From NCBI RefSeq assembly GCF_018860755.1, contig NZ_JAHKPW010000078.1:1-64000 (forward strand): a stretch of DNA of 64,000 nucleotides. The letters run 5' to 3'. A model generated the notes under the pieces. It ran no database searches, was not told where the DNA came from, and was given only the letters and a program-made list of their open reading frames with translations. Source of the stretch: Colwellia sp. D2M02. Lineage in GTDB: Bacteria; Pseudomonadota; Gammaproteobacteria; Enterobacterales; Alteromonadaceae. The translations under genes and the position numbers were made by a program. How positions within the stretch are numbered: the stretch's first letter is position 1; every line of letters starts with the position of its first letter. Shown here piece after piece: positions 30,953 to 41,176 of this stretch.

Positions 30953-33016
30953 ATGACCAATCCATTACTTATTCAAGGTGAGTTACCAGCCTTTTCACAA
31001 ATTAAACCTGAACATGTAAAGCCAGCGGTTGAACAAGCTATCGCCAATTGTAAAAAAACAATCAGCGACGTATTAAATAATAACGCGCACTATACTTGGG
31101 ATAATTTAGTATTACCTATTGATGAAATAGACGATGTGCTTTCTAAATTATGGTCGCCTGTTTCACATATGAACTCAGTAGTAAGCAGTGATGAGCTACG
31201 TGATGCTTATGAGTCATGTTTACCATTACTGTCTGAATACGGCACTTTTGTTGGCCAAAATCAGCAGTTATTTGAAGCGTATCAAAGTCTAAAAAACAGC
31301 GCCGAGTTTGATAAACTCGATACCGCACAACAAAAAGTTATTACCAATGCACTACGCGACTTTACCTTATCAGGCATAGCCTTAAATGATGAAGATAAAG
31401 CACGTTACGGTGAAATTGTTACTCGCCTTTCTGAGTTAAGCTCAAACTTTAGCAATAATGTATTAGACGCAACCCATGCTTTTAGCGTAACCATTAATGA
31501 TGCGAGTGAATTAACAGGCTTACCTGACAGCGCACTTGCTGCAGCACAAGCATTATTTGCGAGCAAAAATGAAGATTCAAGCGAGCAGGGTTATACTTTT
31601 ACCTTAGATATTCCAAGTTACTTGCCGGTAATGATGTATTGCGATAACGCGGCACTGCGTGAGCAACTTTATACTGCGTTTGTAACTCGCGCATCTGATC
31701 AGGGTCCTAACGCTGGTGAATTTGATAATAGCGCGATCATGAACGAGCTATTAACACTTCGTCATGAATTAGCTAACCTACTTGGTTTTGATAATTACGC
31801 AGAGCACTCGCTAGCCACTAAAATGGCAAACACCACTGATGAAGTAATGTCATTTTTAGAAAACCTAGCCGTTAAATCACAACATCAAGGTCAACAAGAC
31901 TTTAAAGAATTAACTGACTTTGCCCAAAGCGAATTTAATGTGAGTGAATTACACGCTTGGGATTTAGCTTACTACGGCGAAAAACTTAAACAAAACCGTT
32001 ATGCTATTTCAGACGAGCAATTACGCCCTTACTTTCCTAAAGACAAAGTGGTATCGGGCTTATTTGAAGTAGTACATCGTTTATTTGGTTTAACCATTAC
32101 TAAGCGTGATGGCGTGGATGTTTGGCATGATGACGTGGCCTTCTACGATGTTTTTGATAATAAAAATCAACTGCGCGGTAGCTTCTATTTAGATTTATAC
32201 GCGCGCGAGAAAAAACGCGGCGGTGCTTGGATGGATGACTGTGTTGGCAGAGCTAAACTCAGCAATGGTTCAATTCAATATCCAGTGGCGTACTTAACAT
32301 GTAACTTCAATGGCCCTGTAGGCAATAATCCTGCGTTATTTACCCACGATGAAGTAGTTACCCTATTTCATGAATTTGGTCACGGTATTCATCACATGCT
32401 AAGCCAAGTTAATGCTAGCAGCGTTGCCGGTATTAATGGTGTACCATGGGATGCCGTTGAATTACCAAGCCAATTTTTAGAAAACTGGTGTTGGCAAGAC
32501 GAAGCGCTTGCCTTTATTTCTGGTCATTTTGAAACCGGTGAGCCATTGCCGCAAGCCATGTTAGATAAAATGCTAGCAGCGAAAAACTTTCAATCGGCCA
32601 TGCAAATGTTACGTCAGTTAGAGTTCAGTATTTTTGATTTTTCGATGCATGAAAACTTCAAACCTGATGCAACTAATAACGAAAATCATATTCAACAAAC
32701 TTTAGATAACGTTCGTGAAAAATATTCTGTTGTAAAACCACCAAGCTTTAATCGCTTTCAACATGGCTTTAGCCATATTTTTGGTGGCGGTTATTCTGCA
32801 GGTTATTACAGCTATAAATGGGCAGAGGTACTTTCTGCTGATGCTTTTGGCTTATTTGAAGAACAAGGTATTTTTAACCCCGAAACAGGTAAATCTTTCT
32901 TAGAAAATATTTTAGAGAAAGGCGGTTCACAAGAGCCAAGCGTGCTGTTTGAAAACTTTCGCGGTCGCGCCCCTGAAATAGAGGCATTACTACGTCACAG
33001 CGGTATTGAAGCGTAA
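30953..33016 (+). CDS. prlC: Oligopeptidase A (M3 metallopeptidase)
   Basis: 687 residues, the usual length for PrlC/OpdA. The zinc motif FHEFGHGIHHML is intact, and the downstream GINGVPWDAVELPSQFLENW matches the family. It degrades short peptides, including cleaved signal peptides, in the cytoplasm. It is divergent from gor. A strong hairpin follows the stop. Confidence 0.96.
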   Translation: MTNPLLIQGELPAFSQIKPEHVKPAVEQAIANCKKTISDVLNNNAHYTWDNLVLPIDEIDDVLSKLWSPVSHMNSVVSSDELRDAYESCLPLLSEYGTFVGQNQQLFEAYQSLKNSAEFDKLDTAQQKVITNALRDFTLSGIALNDEDKARYGEIVTRLSELSSNFSNNVLDATHAFSVTINDASELTGLPDSALAAAQALFASKNEDSSEQGYTFTLDIPSYLPVMMYCDNAALREQLYTAFVTRASDQGPNAGEFDNSAIMNELLTLRHELANLLGFDNYAEHSLATKMANTTDEVMSFLENLAVKSQHQGQQDFKELTDFAQSEFNVSELHAWDLAYYGEKLKQNRYAISDEQLRPYFPKDKVVSGLFEVVHRLFGLTITKRDGVDVWHDDVAFYDVFDNKNQLRGSFYLDLYAREKKRGGAWMDDCVGRAKLSNGSIQYPVAYLTCNFNGPVGNNPALFTHDEVVTLFHEFGHGIHHMLSQVNASSVAGINGVPWDAVELPSQFLENWCWQDEALAFISGHFETGEPLPQAMLDKMLAAKNFQSAMQMLRQLEFSIFDFSMHENFKPDATNNENHIQQTLDNVREKYSVVKPPSFNRFQHGFSHIFGGGYSAGYYSYKWAEVLSADAFGLFEEQGIFNPETGKSFLENILEKGGSQEPSVLFENFRGRAPEIEALLRHSGIEA

Positions 33017-33030
33017 TAATCGCAATACTG

Positions 33031-33069
33031 TCACTCATCAAGGCACTTTTTAAAGTGCCTTGATTGTGA
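33031..33069 (+). terminator. Hairpin terminator after prlC
   Basis: ATCAAGGCACTTT (33037-33049) and AAAGTGCCTTGAT (33052-33064) form a perfect 13-bp stem. Flanking TCAC and GTGA can extend it. The tail is only moderately T-rich, so efficiency is uncertain. Confidence 0.6.
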
Positions 33070-33144
33070 TCTTACCCTCATTAATTTTCGTATTAGTTTG
33101 CGACTAACGACCCGACTTAATCCTTGAATTCAAGAATAAAAAAC

Positions 33145-33876
33145 ATGACTCACGAACCATTTAAAGCGCTTTACCAGCGCGCCGCTGACCGTAAGGGCGG
33201 CGAAATAGCCCTTGAAGTATTACTCGGTAAACGTATTCTAGGTAAAAAACTTCTTGATGATAACGCCGCACACGAAAGCGTAGCGCTGTTAACAGACGAC
33301 AGAGTATTAGCGGCATTTACTAAGCAAATATTCAAATCAGGCTTTGTTTGGCGAGTAGTAGAAAATAAATGGCCAGACTTTGAGGAGGCCTTTTTTAATT
33401 TTAATATTGAAAAAGTGCTAATGATGCCCGAAGAAATGCTAGAACGAAAAGCGGCTGACCCTAAAATTATTCGTAACTACAATAAAGTAAAAACCATTAA
33501 AGACAATGCACAGATGATTTTTGAGCATCAGCTAAATGGCAAAAGCTTTGCACAATTTATTGCCGATTGGCCAAGTAATGACATTATTGGTTTATGGGAT
33601 TTTCTTAAAAAAAATGGCGCACGTTTAGGTGGTAACACCGGCCCATACGCCTTGCGATTGCTCGGTAAAGATACATTTATTTTAAGTAGTGATGTTGAAG
33701 CGTATTTACGTGCACAACAAATTATTGATGGTGGCTTACAAAGTAAAAAAAGCCTTAACGCAATTCAGGCTTTCTTTAATGACTTGCAACAGCAAAGTGG
33801 CTATACCTTAACGCAATTAAGCCGATTAATAGCCTTTGCAAGCGGTGATAATTATATGCAGGTTGACGCCACTTAA
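33145..33876 (+). CDS. Divergent DNA-3-methyladenine glycosylase I (Tag) superfamily protein
   Basis: 243 residues from the ATG at 33145; the frame is open back to a TTG at 33124. The central segment FKSGFVWRVVENKWPDFEEAFF and ADPKIIRNYNKVKTIKDNAQ resembles the HhH glycosylase core of Tag. The family's N-terminal Cys/Trp zinc motif and the C-terminal His/Cys pair are not visible, and the protein is longer than Tag (about 190). It may bind DNA without the classic 3-methyladenine activity. It follows prlC after the hairpin, and no repair genes are near. Confidence 0.65.
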   Translation: MTHEPFKALYQRAADRKGGEIALEVLLGKRILGKKLLDDNAAHESVALLTDDRVLAAFTKQIFKSGFVWRVVENKWPDFEEAFFNFNIEKVLMMPEEMLERKAADPKIIRNYNKVKTIKDNAQMIFEHQLNGKSFAQFIADWPSNDIIGLWDFLKKNGARLGGNTGPYALRLLGKDTFILSSDVEAYLRAQQIIDGGLQSKKSLNAIQAFFNDLQQQSGYTLTQLSRLIAFASGDNYMQVDAT

Positions 33877-33907
33877 AAAGTTTACCTGCACTTACCTTTA
33901 TTGATAA

Positions 33908-36406
33908 TCAGTCTGAAGCACGGTTATGTTTTTGTAAGTAATAATTATACAACTGCGCTTCATATTGTCCCTGCCATTTATCCCAGCTGCCATAAGGTTT
34001 ATTGCCACCAATGCCGTATTGAACAAAATGAATGGCATGATCAGCATATTTAGGGTTTTCTACATAAAGCGAATACCAGATTGCCGCATCAACAAAACTC
34101 AAACTACTACCCGAAGCTTTAGTATTGACTTGATAATCAACCACACTGCGATAGTAACTATAATTAGCGTATAAATAATTCCACTCAACGTGATTATGGA
34201 TTAAGTTTAATGTGACTTCCTGATCTGGAAATTCATTATATAAATCAATAAAAACCTTAACTAAAAAACCTTGCTGAAACACAGCCGCTTTAGGGTTTGT
34301 CAACTTTATCGTACCGACTGAAATATTGTGCGGCGCAAGTACATATTTACTATGTATTGTACTGGTATAGTTTTTAAGAAGCTGACCTAACTTTTTATTA
34401 TCAGTTACACGATAAGATGATAATGCAACACTCAAACTATGCCCTTCTGCTCTGTTACTTCTATCTGGCCAAGGGTCAAGCTCTTGTATATATGCTTGTT
34501 TAAATTCTGCCATGAATTCATACCAATCTTTTAGCCACTTATTGCCTGACATTAAATACGCTTGTTCAACATGATAAAACCAAGCATGTTGGTCATCTCT
34601 CGGTTTAGCAACACGTTTACTATCCTCTATATATGAACGGGTTAGTGTAGCAACACCGTGACCTAAAAATTTTCGCCATGTATTGCCCGCATAAGGGTTA
34701 GTGGTCGGCATAACATTATCAAAGTCATCGTCATGGGTATAACCTGAGAGCCACTGCGGTCTAATATTAATTTCAGCTTTCGCCATATTTTGCGCAAAAT
34801 AGTAATCTTTGGGGTTACCTGAAATAAAAAACTTACGATTAGAGTATGGCCAACCACCAGTGCCACTGGTTGCCAGCTTTCGAGCTAAATCTATACCAAA
34901 GTTATCTTGACCAAACCGATAAGCACCATGTAACGGTGAAAAGTCTTTATCTGAATATTGAGGTAACCTAGCTAACTCGGTTTCTGGCTCAGTTAATGGA
35001 AAGTAACCACCCAATTCAAGCGTTACACTGGTTTTTTGATAATATGATTGCGGAATAATAGCTACTGGCGGATACTGAAAATGTAATGAAGTACGTGTAA
35101 TATCTTCATCTGTTTTTTGCTCGGAGAAATCAAACAGTAATTCTTTATAAGTTTGTTTCATATCGTCCAACCAATAATAATCGCCGTTAACAAAATCATT
35201 ATTCAAATATTGTTTCGACCAGGCAGGATATAACTCTACGTCCAAACTACCATCATCATTGACCTGCAAACCATTAGGAAATCGCTGCCAAAAATCTCTC
35301 ATAAACACAGCAACTTTAGGGCTGCCAATATAGCCCGCCCCCTGCGAAGTAATACGCTCTCTCTCTAAATTATCAGCTTTAAGCTCTGCAGTCGTTGTTG
35401 CACCAACACCATCTAACCTCAGTTGGTGACTTTTATAATAAAGTGGCGCTGAAAAAACCGTATTTAATGCCGAGTTTTGTAACTGAAAATCTGTTTTAAC
35501 TAAATGGCTATTGGCGTGGATATAAAGCCTGAGCGCCCAACCATGTTTAATATCTGTCGGGCTCATATAATCGGTTTGAGAGGATATTTTAACAACAGTA
35601 CGTTGTGCACCTAACTCGTCTAATTCAATTTTAATATCCTTATGATTAAACGACTTATCGACAATTCCCTTTTCTGTAGTAAATAACGATGTTAGTTGGC
35701 CAGCCGGCGTGGTAATAATTAGCGGATTTTTTTGTATATTAAGGGTAATTAAGCCATTAGAGATTGATATTTCTTCGTCAGTTTCTACCGTACAAACCGA
35801 GTTTTTGGCTACTGCATCCGCCTTTCCAGCATGCAAATAAAACCGCTTACTTCCAGTATCGGGCTTACCAGTAGTATACACAGGTAAATCAATAGTGAAG
35901 TGTGCCTGAACGTGTCGTAGTGAGCGGTCTTTTGCCCACCAACGGTTTAAAACATTAAATTGTGCTGGGATTACTACCCCTTCATCATTTTTAATATGAA
36001 ATTCGCCCGCATAAAAATGCTCACCAGGGGGAAGTGGAAACACCATAGAGACAGGGTAATTAACAGCTGCAACACCTGCTGATTCTTTAACAATAAAGCT
36101 CGTTAATAGTTGGTCTTTAACCGTGCTTGCTTGCGGATTATGGTAGGAATATTCTGTATCAAAGTGATTTTCCGCTAGGGTGGCTTGCGTCTCACAAACA
36201 GGCTCTTCTTCCTTCTCTTTTTCAGGCTCTTTTTCAGGATCCTGCTCTTCACCTTGATCTGTGTCGGTACTTTGCTCGGTCGTTTTTTCTACAATAGGGC
36301 TAGGTTTAGCGCTATCACCGCCACCACACGCGCTTAACACTAATAATGCAGAAACAAGAAATACAATACTTAATGTGGTTATTATAAAGTGCTTTAGAGT
36401 AAACAT
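33908..36406 (-). CDS. PcRGLX/YetA-like lyase-type lipoprotein
   Basis: 832 residues from the ATG at 36406; the frame reaches 36448. A lipoprotein signal ends in the lipobox LSAC followed by GGGD. A Glu/Asp/Lys/Pro-rich linker of about 45 residues comes next. The folded part begins with SMVFPLPPGEHFYAGEFHI and RWWAKDRSLRHVQAHF, typical of the N-terminal RIFT-barrel of the exo-rhamnogalacturonan-lyase (PcRGLX/YetA) family, then a beta-sandwich and a helical (alpha/alpha) region rich in Trp and Tyr. It is probably an outer-membrane-anchored polysaccharide lyase. It closes the manC-dgkA group and may trim or recycle the exopolysaccharide. The substrate is unknown. Confidence 0.7.
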   Translation of the reverse strand: MFTLKHFIITTLSIVFLVSALLVLSACGGGDSAKPSPIVEKTTEQSTDTDQGEEQDPEKEPEKEKEEEPVCETQATLAENHFDTEYSYHNPQASTVKDQLLTSFIVKESAGVAAVNYPVSMVFPLPPGEHFYAGEFHIKNDEGVVIPAQFNVLNRWWAKDRSLRHVQAHFTIDLPVYTTGKPDTGSKRFYLHAGKADAVAKNSVCTVETDEEISISNGLITLNIQKNPLIITTPAGQLTSLFTTEKGIVDKSFNHKDIKIELDELGAQRTVVKISSQTDYMSPTDIKHGWALRLYIHANSHLVKTDFQLQNSALNTVFSAPLYYKSHQLRLDGVGATTTAELKADNLERERITSQGAGYIGSPKVAVFMRDFWQRFPNGLQVNDDGSLDVELYPAWSKQYLNNDFVNGDYYWLDDMKQTYKELLFDFSEQKTDEDITRTSLHFQYPPVAIIPQSYYQKTSVTLELGGYFPLTEPETELARLPQYSDKDFSPLHGAYRFGQDNFGIDLARKLATSGTGGWPYSNRKFFISGNPKDYYFAQNMAKAEINIRPQWLSGYTHDDDFDNVMPTTNPYAGNTWRKFLGHGVATLTRSYIEDSKRVAKPRDDQHAWFYHVEQAYLMSGNKWLKDWYEFMAEFKQAYIQELDPWPDRSNRAEGHSLSVALSSYRVTDNKKLGQLLKNYTSTIHSKYVLAPHNISVGTIKLTNPKAAVFQQGFLVKVFIDLYNEFPDQEVTLNLIHNHVEWNYLYANYSYYRSVVDYQVNTKASGSSLSFVDAAIWYSLYVENPKYADHAIHFVQYGIGGNKPYGSWDKWQGQYEAQLYNYYLQKHNRASD

Positions 36407-36458
36407 AATCAACTTAAGAGCGTAAATGAATAAAATAGTACAGTGCAAAAAATACAGA

Positions 36459-36845
36459 CTACCAAAAACATGCTCTTATTATTGTAGCTGACCAAACTAA
36501 GACAACCATCAACATAGCAATAAAAACACCTGCTGAGCCTAAGTCTTTAGCGCGCCCAATTAATTCATGATGCTCTAGCGATATTCGGTCGGCTAATGCC
36601 TCTATTGCTGAATTTATTATTTCAGCAAATAATAAAAAAGCTAATGTAAAAATTAGCAATAGCCATTGCGTCAGCGTTGCCGCAACAATAAAGCTAAAAG
36701 GCAAGAGTATTACGCATAACAATAGCTCTTGTCGAAAAGCAGCCTCATGCTTAAAAGCCGCCTTAAAACCCAGGAAGGAACAATAAGTTGCTTTCACTAT
36801 ACGCGCTCCACCTGAGCCATTAGGCTTGTTAGCTTTCAACTGCAT
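36459..36845 (-). CDS. dgkA: Diacylglycerol kinase
   Basis: 128 residues, the usual length for the small trimeric membrane kinase. Three membrane helices are visible, with the catalytic EIINSAIEALADR and the GRAKDLGSAGVFIAM segment. It phosphorylates diacylglycerol at the inner membrane. Diacylglycerol is released when phosphoglycerol groups are transferred from phospholipids, which may explain its place beside a polysaccharide locus. It is 6 bp behind manC and 10 bp before the next frame. Confidence 0.93.
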   Translation of the reverse strand: MQLKANKPNGSGGARIVKATYCSFLGFKAAFKHEAAFRQELLLCVILLPFSFIVAATLTQWLLLIFTLAFLLFAEIINSAIEALADRISLEHHELIGRAKDLGSAGVFIAMLMVVLVWSATIIRACFW

Positions 36846-36851
36846 ACTCTA

Positions 36852-38276
36852 TTATTTGCCATCAACTCGACCGTAGCGATCTTCAAAGCGCACAATATCA
36901 TCTTCGCCTAAATAACTACCAGATTGCACCTCAACCATTTCTAACGGTAACTTGCCTGGATTTTCTAAGGCATGTACAGCGCCAACCGGAATATAAGCTG
37001 ATTGGTTTTCGGTTAACAATACGGTTTTTTCATCTATGGTGACTTTCGCCGTACCTGAAACAACAATCCAATGTTCTGCTCTATGATGATGCATTTGTAC
37101 CGACAATTTAGCACCTGGCTTAACGGTAATACGCTTTACTTGGAAACGCTCGCCATTATCAACACTGTCGTATTTTCCCCAAGGTCGATACACTTCGCGA
37201 TGTAATACCGCTTCAGAGCGTTGCGATTTTTTCAGTTGCTCAACAATATTTTTAACGTCTTGCACTTTATCTTTATTCGCAACCAACACTGCATCAGGCG
37301 TATCAATAATCACTAAGTTATCTACGCCAACGGTGGCAATAAGCTTATTTTGACTATGGATATAGCTGTTAGTCGTTTGCTGCGCAATAACGTCGCCTTT
37401 TACAACATTTTTGTCTTCATTTTGCTGACACACTTCCCATAATGCAGAATAAGAGCCAACATCACTCCAACCCGCATCAAGAGGAATAACAACCGCATCA
37501 TCGGTTTTTTCCATTACCGCGTAATCAATAGATTCGCTAGCACAGGCTAAAAAATCGGCTTTATTAGGTCTTAAAAAATCTAAATCATGTTCAACATCAG
37601 TCATTGCTGCTTGGCATTGCGCTAGAATATCACCACGATACTTAGCTAGTTCTTCAAGGTAACGTGATGCTTTAAATAAAAACATTCCGCTATTCCATAA
37701 AAAATCACCTGACGCAAGATAACCAATAGCCGTTTCTTCATTAGGCTTTTCAACAAACTGAGCTACCTTAAAGGTATTATCTTTTTGCTGTTCGCCTTTT
37801 TTAATATAGCCGTAGCCTGTTTCAGCATGTGTCGGCACGATACCAAAAGTGACTAGTTTTCCTTGCTCTGCAGCAATGCTAGCTTGAGCAACCACCTGAT
37901 GAAAAGTTTCAGTGTCTTTAATTACATGATCGGCAGCCAATACTAACAGCATTGCTTCTTTATCTTGTTTAAGTGCATTTAATGCGGCTAACGCGATAGC
38001 TGGCGCGGTATTTCTCCCCTCTGGCTCGAGCAAAATAGTACCTTGCGAAACAGACAATTGTCTTACCTGCTCTGCGACTAAAAAACGATGCTCTTCATTA
38101 CAAATAAATACGGGATCACTACAATGATTAGGCAAACGCAATAAGGTATCTTGCAACATGCTAGTGTCATTAACTAACGGCAAAAATTGTTTAGGAAAAA
38201 GTGCGCGAGAAAGCGGCCAAAGACGTGTGCCGCTGCCGCCGCACATAATTGCTGGGAAAATAGTAGCAGAACTCAT
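36852..38276 (-). CDS. manC: Mannose-1-phosphate guanylyltransferase/mannose-6-phosphate isomerase
   Basis: 474 residues. The nucleotidyltransferase signature [18 protein letters not shown] is at the N-terminus. The C-terminal cupin isomerase domain carries [34 protein letters not shown] and the metal-binding histidines. It makes GDP-mannose from fructose-6-phosphate via mannose phosphates, the donor for mannose- or fucose-containing polymers. A phosphomannomutase is not in the window. It heads a minus-strand group with dgkA and the lyase-type lipoprotein, 165 bp after the end of the main exopolysaccharide operon. Confidence 0.96.
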   Translation of the reverse strand: MSSATIFPAIMCGGSGTRLWPLSRALFPKQFLPLVNDTSMLQDTLLRLPNHCSDPVFICNEEHRFLVAEQVRQLSVSQGTILLEPEGRNTAPAIALAALNALKQDKEAMLLVLAADHVIKDTETFHQVVAQASIAAEQGKLVTFGIVPTHAETGYGYIKKGEQQKDNTFKVAQFVEKPNEETAIGYLASGDFLWNSGMFLFKASRYLEELAKYRGDILAQCQAAMTDVEHDLDFLRPNKADFLACASESIDYAVMEKTDDAVVIPLDAGWSDVGSYSALWEVCQQNEDKNVVKGDVIAQQTTNSYIHSQNKLIATVGVDNLVIIDTPDAVLVANKDKVQDVKNIVEQLKKSQRSEAVLHREVYRPWGKYDSVDNGERFQVKRITVKPGAKLSVQMHHHRAEHWIVVSGTAKVTIDEKTVLLTENQSAYIPVGAVHALENPGKLPLEMVEVQSGSYLGEDDIVRFEDRYGRVDGK

Positions 38277-38441
38277 GTTTATTCCATTGATGAGGTTATA
38301 ATGGCGTAATGATAAGCTATAGGCTGATTATTTCATATATCTTACGCCGAAAAATCTCTGTTTATGACGATTAAAGTTAAATGTTGCCAACAAAAAACAT
38401 CTAAAAATTCACTTAATATAACTAATCATTTCACAATAAAA

Positions 38442-39641
38442 TTATTTAATCGGACAATAATGCCATTGTTCACAAAAACTGTTAGGTAAGGATGGAAAAG
38501 CAGGTAGCCCAAGCTCACTCCGATCATTAAAATAAGTATTACTATCACTGACGTAAGATGAGCTATCTTTACCAATAACAATGTTCTTATTTTGAGTCAA
38601 TTCAATAGCCTGTGACTCTTTAGGTAAAGCTAAAAGATAATTTACGCCCAAGCGTTCCAAGTAAACGACATTATCGGTCATAAGAATGCTATTACGTAGA
38701 TGTGAAATACCTTCAAGCCCATAACCAATAACCTGACCATTGACTGAATTAGGACCTTGCGCAAGCAAAGAGTTTTTCACCATTAGCTCTCCGCCATTAG
38801 GCATATCAATTAAACGACTATCATCAGCTGATAATGAGGCAATAACACTTGCATTAACCACCAAACTTTCACCTCTAACTTTAATGGCATGCCCTTGGCT
38901 TTTCGTTGCAACGAAAACAGACTCTTCGATGTAAACAGACGCTTTATTGCTATAAATACCATGAGCTTGTCCATTATGCCCTAGGCGCTCAAAACGACTT
39001 TGATATATTTTGATAAACCCCGCTTGTTTGGCAGTTTCTAACACTCCTTCTTGACTACCATGAAAAAAGATATGTTTTAGCGTTAAATTAACGCCTTCTT
39101 GACGAATACAAGCACCATTACCGTCTCTATTACTAATACCATGACATTCAATATTATTGACGGTTAGGTTATTGCCTTTACTTAAAATAAAACCTTTACC
39201 TTGCGCAATGCCTTTTTGAAAAATAACATGCCCCAAGCCAGTGATAGTAATATCGTGTTTAGTAATAACTAGCGGCGTATGATAGGTTCCTGGGGCAATC
39301 AGTAGTTCATCGCCATGCTGTAAAGCCGAAACAGCACTTGTTAGATCGCTATATTCTGTACCATTAACTGAAAACGGTTGAGTAAGATGTTGATCCGCAG
39401 GCTGAGGTTTCCAAGCATGAAGCACGCTATCAATTTCATCAGCAACACTTTGCATACGCCCATTGGTTAGCGCTTTATAGTCTTTACTTTTTTGCCATGA
39501 GTAATACTCCTGGCTAATTTTTTTAGTCACTTTAGCGATTAGATACGGCTGGGTAAGTAACACACCGAACACTACTAAATGCGCCAATAACCCAGAAACA
39601 AATAGGTAGTTCGTTATTATTTTTCTAAAGATGCTTTTCAT
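38442..39641 (-). CDS. Membrane-anchored parallel beta-helix protein
   Basis: 399 residues. One N-terminal membrane helix (YLFVSGLLAHLVVFGVLL) is followed by a short coiled region and, from about residue 100, a right-handed parallel beta-helix with repeated turns (GDELLIAPGTYHTPLVI, NLTVNNIECHGISN, SVYIEESVFVA). This fold is shared by polysaccharide lyases, epimerases and hydrolases. I see no diagnostic catalytic motif. It overlaps the upstream beta-helix gene by 4 bp and is the last gene of the exopolysaccharide operon. It may modify the polymer at the outer face of the inner membrane. Confidence 0.7.
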   Translation of the reverse strand: MKSIFRKIITNYLFVSGLLAHLVVFGVLLTQPYLIAKVTKKISQEYYSWQKSKDYKALTNGRMQSVADEIDSVLHAWKPQPADQHLTQPFSVNGTEYSDLTSAVSALQHGDELLIAPGTYHTPLVITKHDITITGLGHVIFQKGIAQGKGFILSKGNNLTVNNIECHGISNRDGNGACIRQEGVNLTLKHIFFHGSQEGVLETAKQAGFIKIYQSRFERLGHNGQAHGIYSNKASVYIEESVFVATKSQGHAIKVRGESLVVNASVIASLSADDSRLIDMPNGGELMVKNSLLAQGPNSVNGQVIGYGLEGISHLRNSILMTDNVVYLERLGVNYLLALPKESQAIELTQNKNIVIGKDSSSYVSDSNTYFNDRSELGLPAFPSLPNSFCEQWHYCPIK

Positions 39642-41128
39642 CGTACTAACCTATCTCTATCATTACTGTTTGTCTGACTCGTTAGGTTTAATTGATACGT
39701 ACAAAAAGAGTCCGAGGAATACGCCCCAACATAAGGTTTACTCGGTAAATTCTGACAAAAATCAATAGAGTACTCTGCCGATGACTTATCTCGAGGTAAA
39801 CTTTCAAGCGGTTTTTTCCAAGAAAAATTCCCTATATCGGGAGCCACAAAGTAGTTTGAAAGCGTATCTTTACCCGTTAAAAAATTACGGTTTTCAATTA
39901 AATTATTGGCTTGTATAATGGTGGCATTATCACGATTTTTTATTCGACCCGACAGTATGTTATGTTCAACATTGGCAGTACTCTCAGGGTACCTCACATC
40001 AATACCTAAAGTGTTATATAAGGTATTATGTGCAATAAGGCTGTTACGTGAACGATTTACATAAATTCCGACGTCATTTGAACAATGCATAATAATATTA
40101 TGGCGAATAACCCCACCAACATGCTCCGCGCTATTTTGATTACGTCGGTGCTGCTGTAATGAGCCGCCGCCACCTAAAGAAAGTCCCAGTGCAGTATAAT
40201 CATCGGATAAATTTGCCGCACAAATTACTAGATTGCGTTCAAAAACTCCTTGTTCGGAGCCGCCTTTAAAAAAGGCAGCATAACTGACCTTGTCGCCCGC
40301 TGATTTTTGAATATCAAAAATAAAGTTATCACTCACTTGCCAATAGCTAGCGTGCATTAAATCAAAAGGAGTTACCGGATTAGCGGTCTTACGGGGGCTA
40401 GTATTGAAAAAAGTATTGTGCTGCACACGACCATAATCAGGATATGAATCACTTACACCATTAACCTTAATCATGGCGTTGAAGTCTTGCATAATATTAT
40501 TTTTGATGACCGTATGTTGTGCTTTTCCAACCACATGGAACGCATGTTCACATTGCGTGTGGCTTTTACAATTACCAATTAGGTGTAAGTTACTAAATTG
40601 CCAGTAAGGCTTATTAACAACAAAGCCTTCTCCTTTAATTAATAACTTTACGGTACCTAATGAGGCAGCTGTGACTTTAATGGGGAAATGACTAGTACCA
40701 CTGTTACCTATCTGAATGCTAGCTTGATTAATTTTATATTTACCTGGCAATAATAAAACAGTTTGTCCAGGCTTAACCTTTTTTAATGCGGTAAGCAGTT
40801 CTGATGCATTAGAGACATAAATATCTTCTAACCTGCTTTGATAGGTGCTTTTTTTATTCGCCCCAGTACCCGACCAATTAGCTAGATCAATTTGTCTAAA
40901 ATAGTAATTTTCAACTTCAAAATAACTCATCGTATTCAAAATTGGCGCTACAATACGATATAGGTTTGGCTGATTAACTTGTAGGTTATTTTTAACTTTT
41001 TCACTAAAAAGCGGAAGAGATAAACCCGTTGAATACACTTTCAGTAATACCACAGCAACAATAACTGCCATAAATATATTGGCAAGTGCACCAATGATAA
41101 TAAAATACCTTTTTAAGATTGCTACCAC
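39638..41128 (-). CDS. Membrane-anchored chondroitinase B/PL6-like beta-helix protein
   Basis: 496 residues. The start is a GTG with TGGAG about 8-11 bases upstream. A membrane anchor (FIIIGALANIFMAVIVAVVLL) precedes a beta-helix with the polysaccharide-lyase-6/chondroitinase B look: DIYVSNASELLTALKKVKPG, LLPGKYKINQASI, GIYVNRSRNSLIAHNTLYNT. The stretch YAAFFKGGSEQGVFERN lies where PL6 enzymes have their catalytic Lys turn, but I cannot confirm the active site. It is translationally coupled to the beta-helix gene behind it. The pair probably cleaves or edits the exopolysaccharide in the periplasm. Confidence 0.72.
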   Translation of the reverse strand: MVAILKRYFIIIGALANIFMAVIVAVVLLKVYSTGLSLPLFSEKVKNNLQVNQPNLYRIVAPILNTMSYFEVENYYFRQIDLANWSGTGANKKSTYQSRLEDIYVSNASELLTALKKVKPGQTVLLLPGKYKINQASIQIGNSGTSHFPIKVTAASLGTVKLLIKGEGFVVNKPYWQFSNLHLIGNCKSHTQCEHAFHVVGKAQHTVIKNNIMQDFNAMIKVNGVSDSYPDYGRVQHNTFFNTSPRKTANPVTPFDLMHASYWQVSDNFIFDIQKSAGDKVSYAAFFKGGSEQGVFERNLVICAANLSDDYTALGLSLGGGGSLQQHRRNQNSAEHVGGVIRHNIIMHCSNDVGIYVNRSRNSLIAHNTLYNTLGIDVRYPESTANVEHNILSGRIKNRDNATIIQANNLIENRNFLTGKDTLSNYFVAPDIGNFSWKKPLESLPRDKSSAEYSIDFCQNLPSKPYVGAYSSDSFCTYQLNLTSQTNSNDRDRLVR

Positions 41129-41176
41129 GCAGAAACTCCATCTATATAGCGATAATTTTTTAGGTAAAGTAAACCG

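Noticed and set aside
38292-38355. GGCGTAA/TTACGCC dyad with a 33-bp spacer before manC
   Set aside because: Seven base pairs at that spacing can occur by chance in this AT-rich region, and no promoter element supports it.
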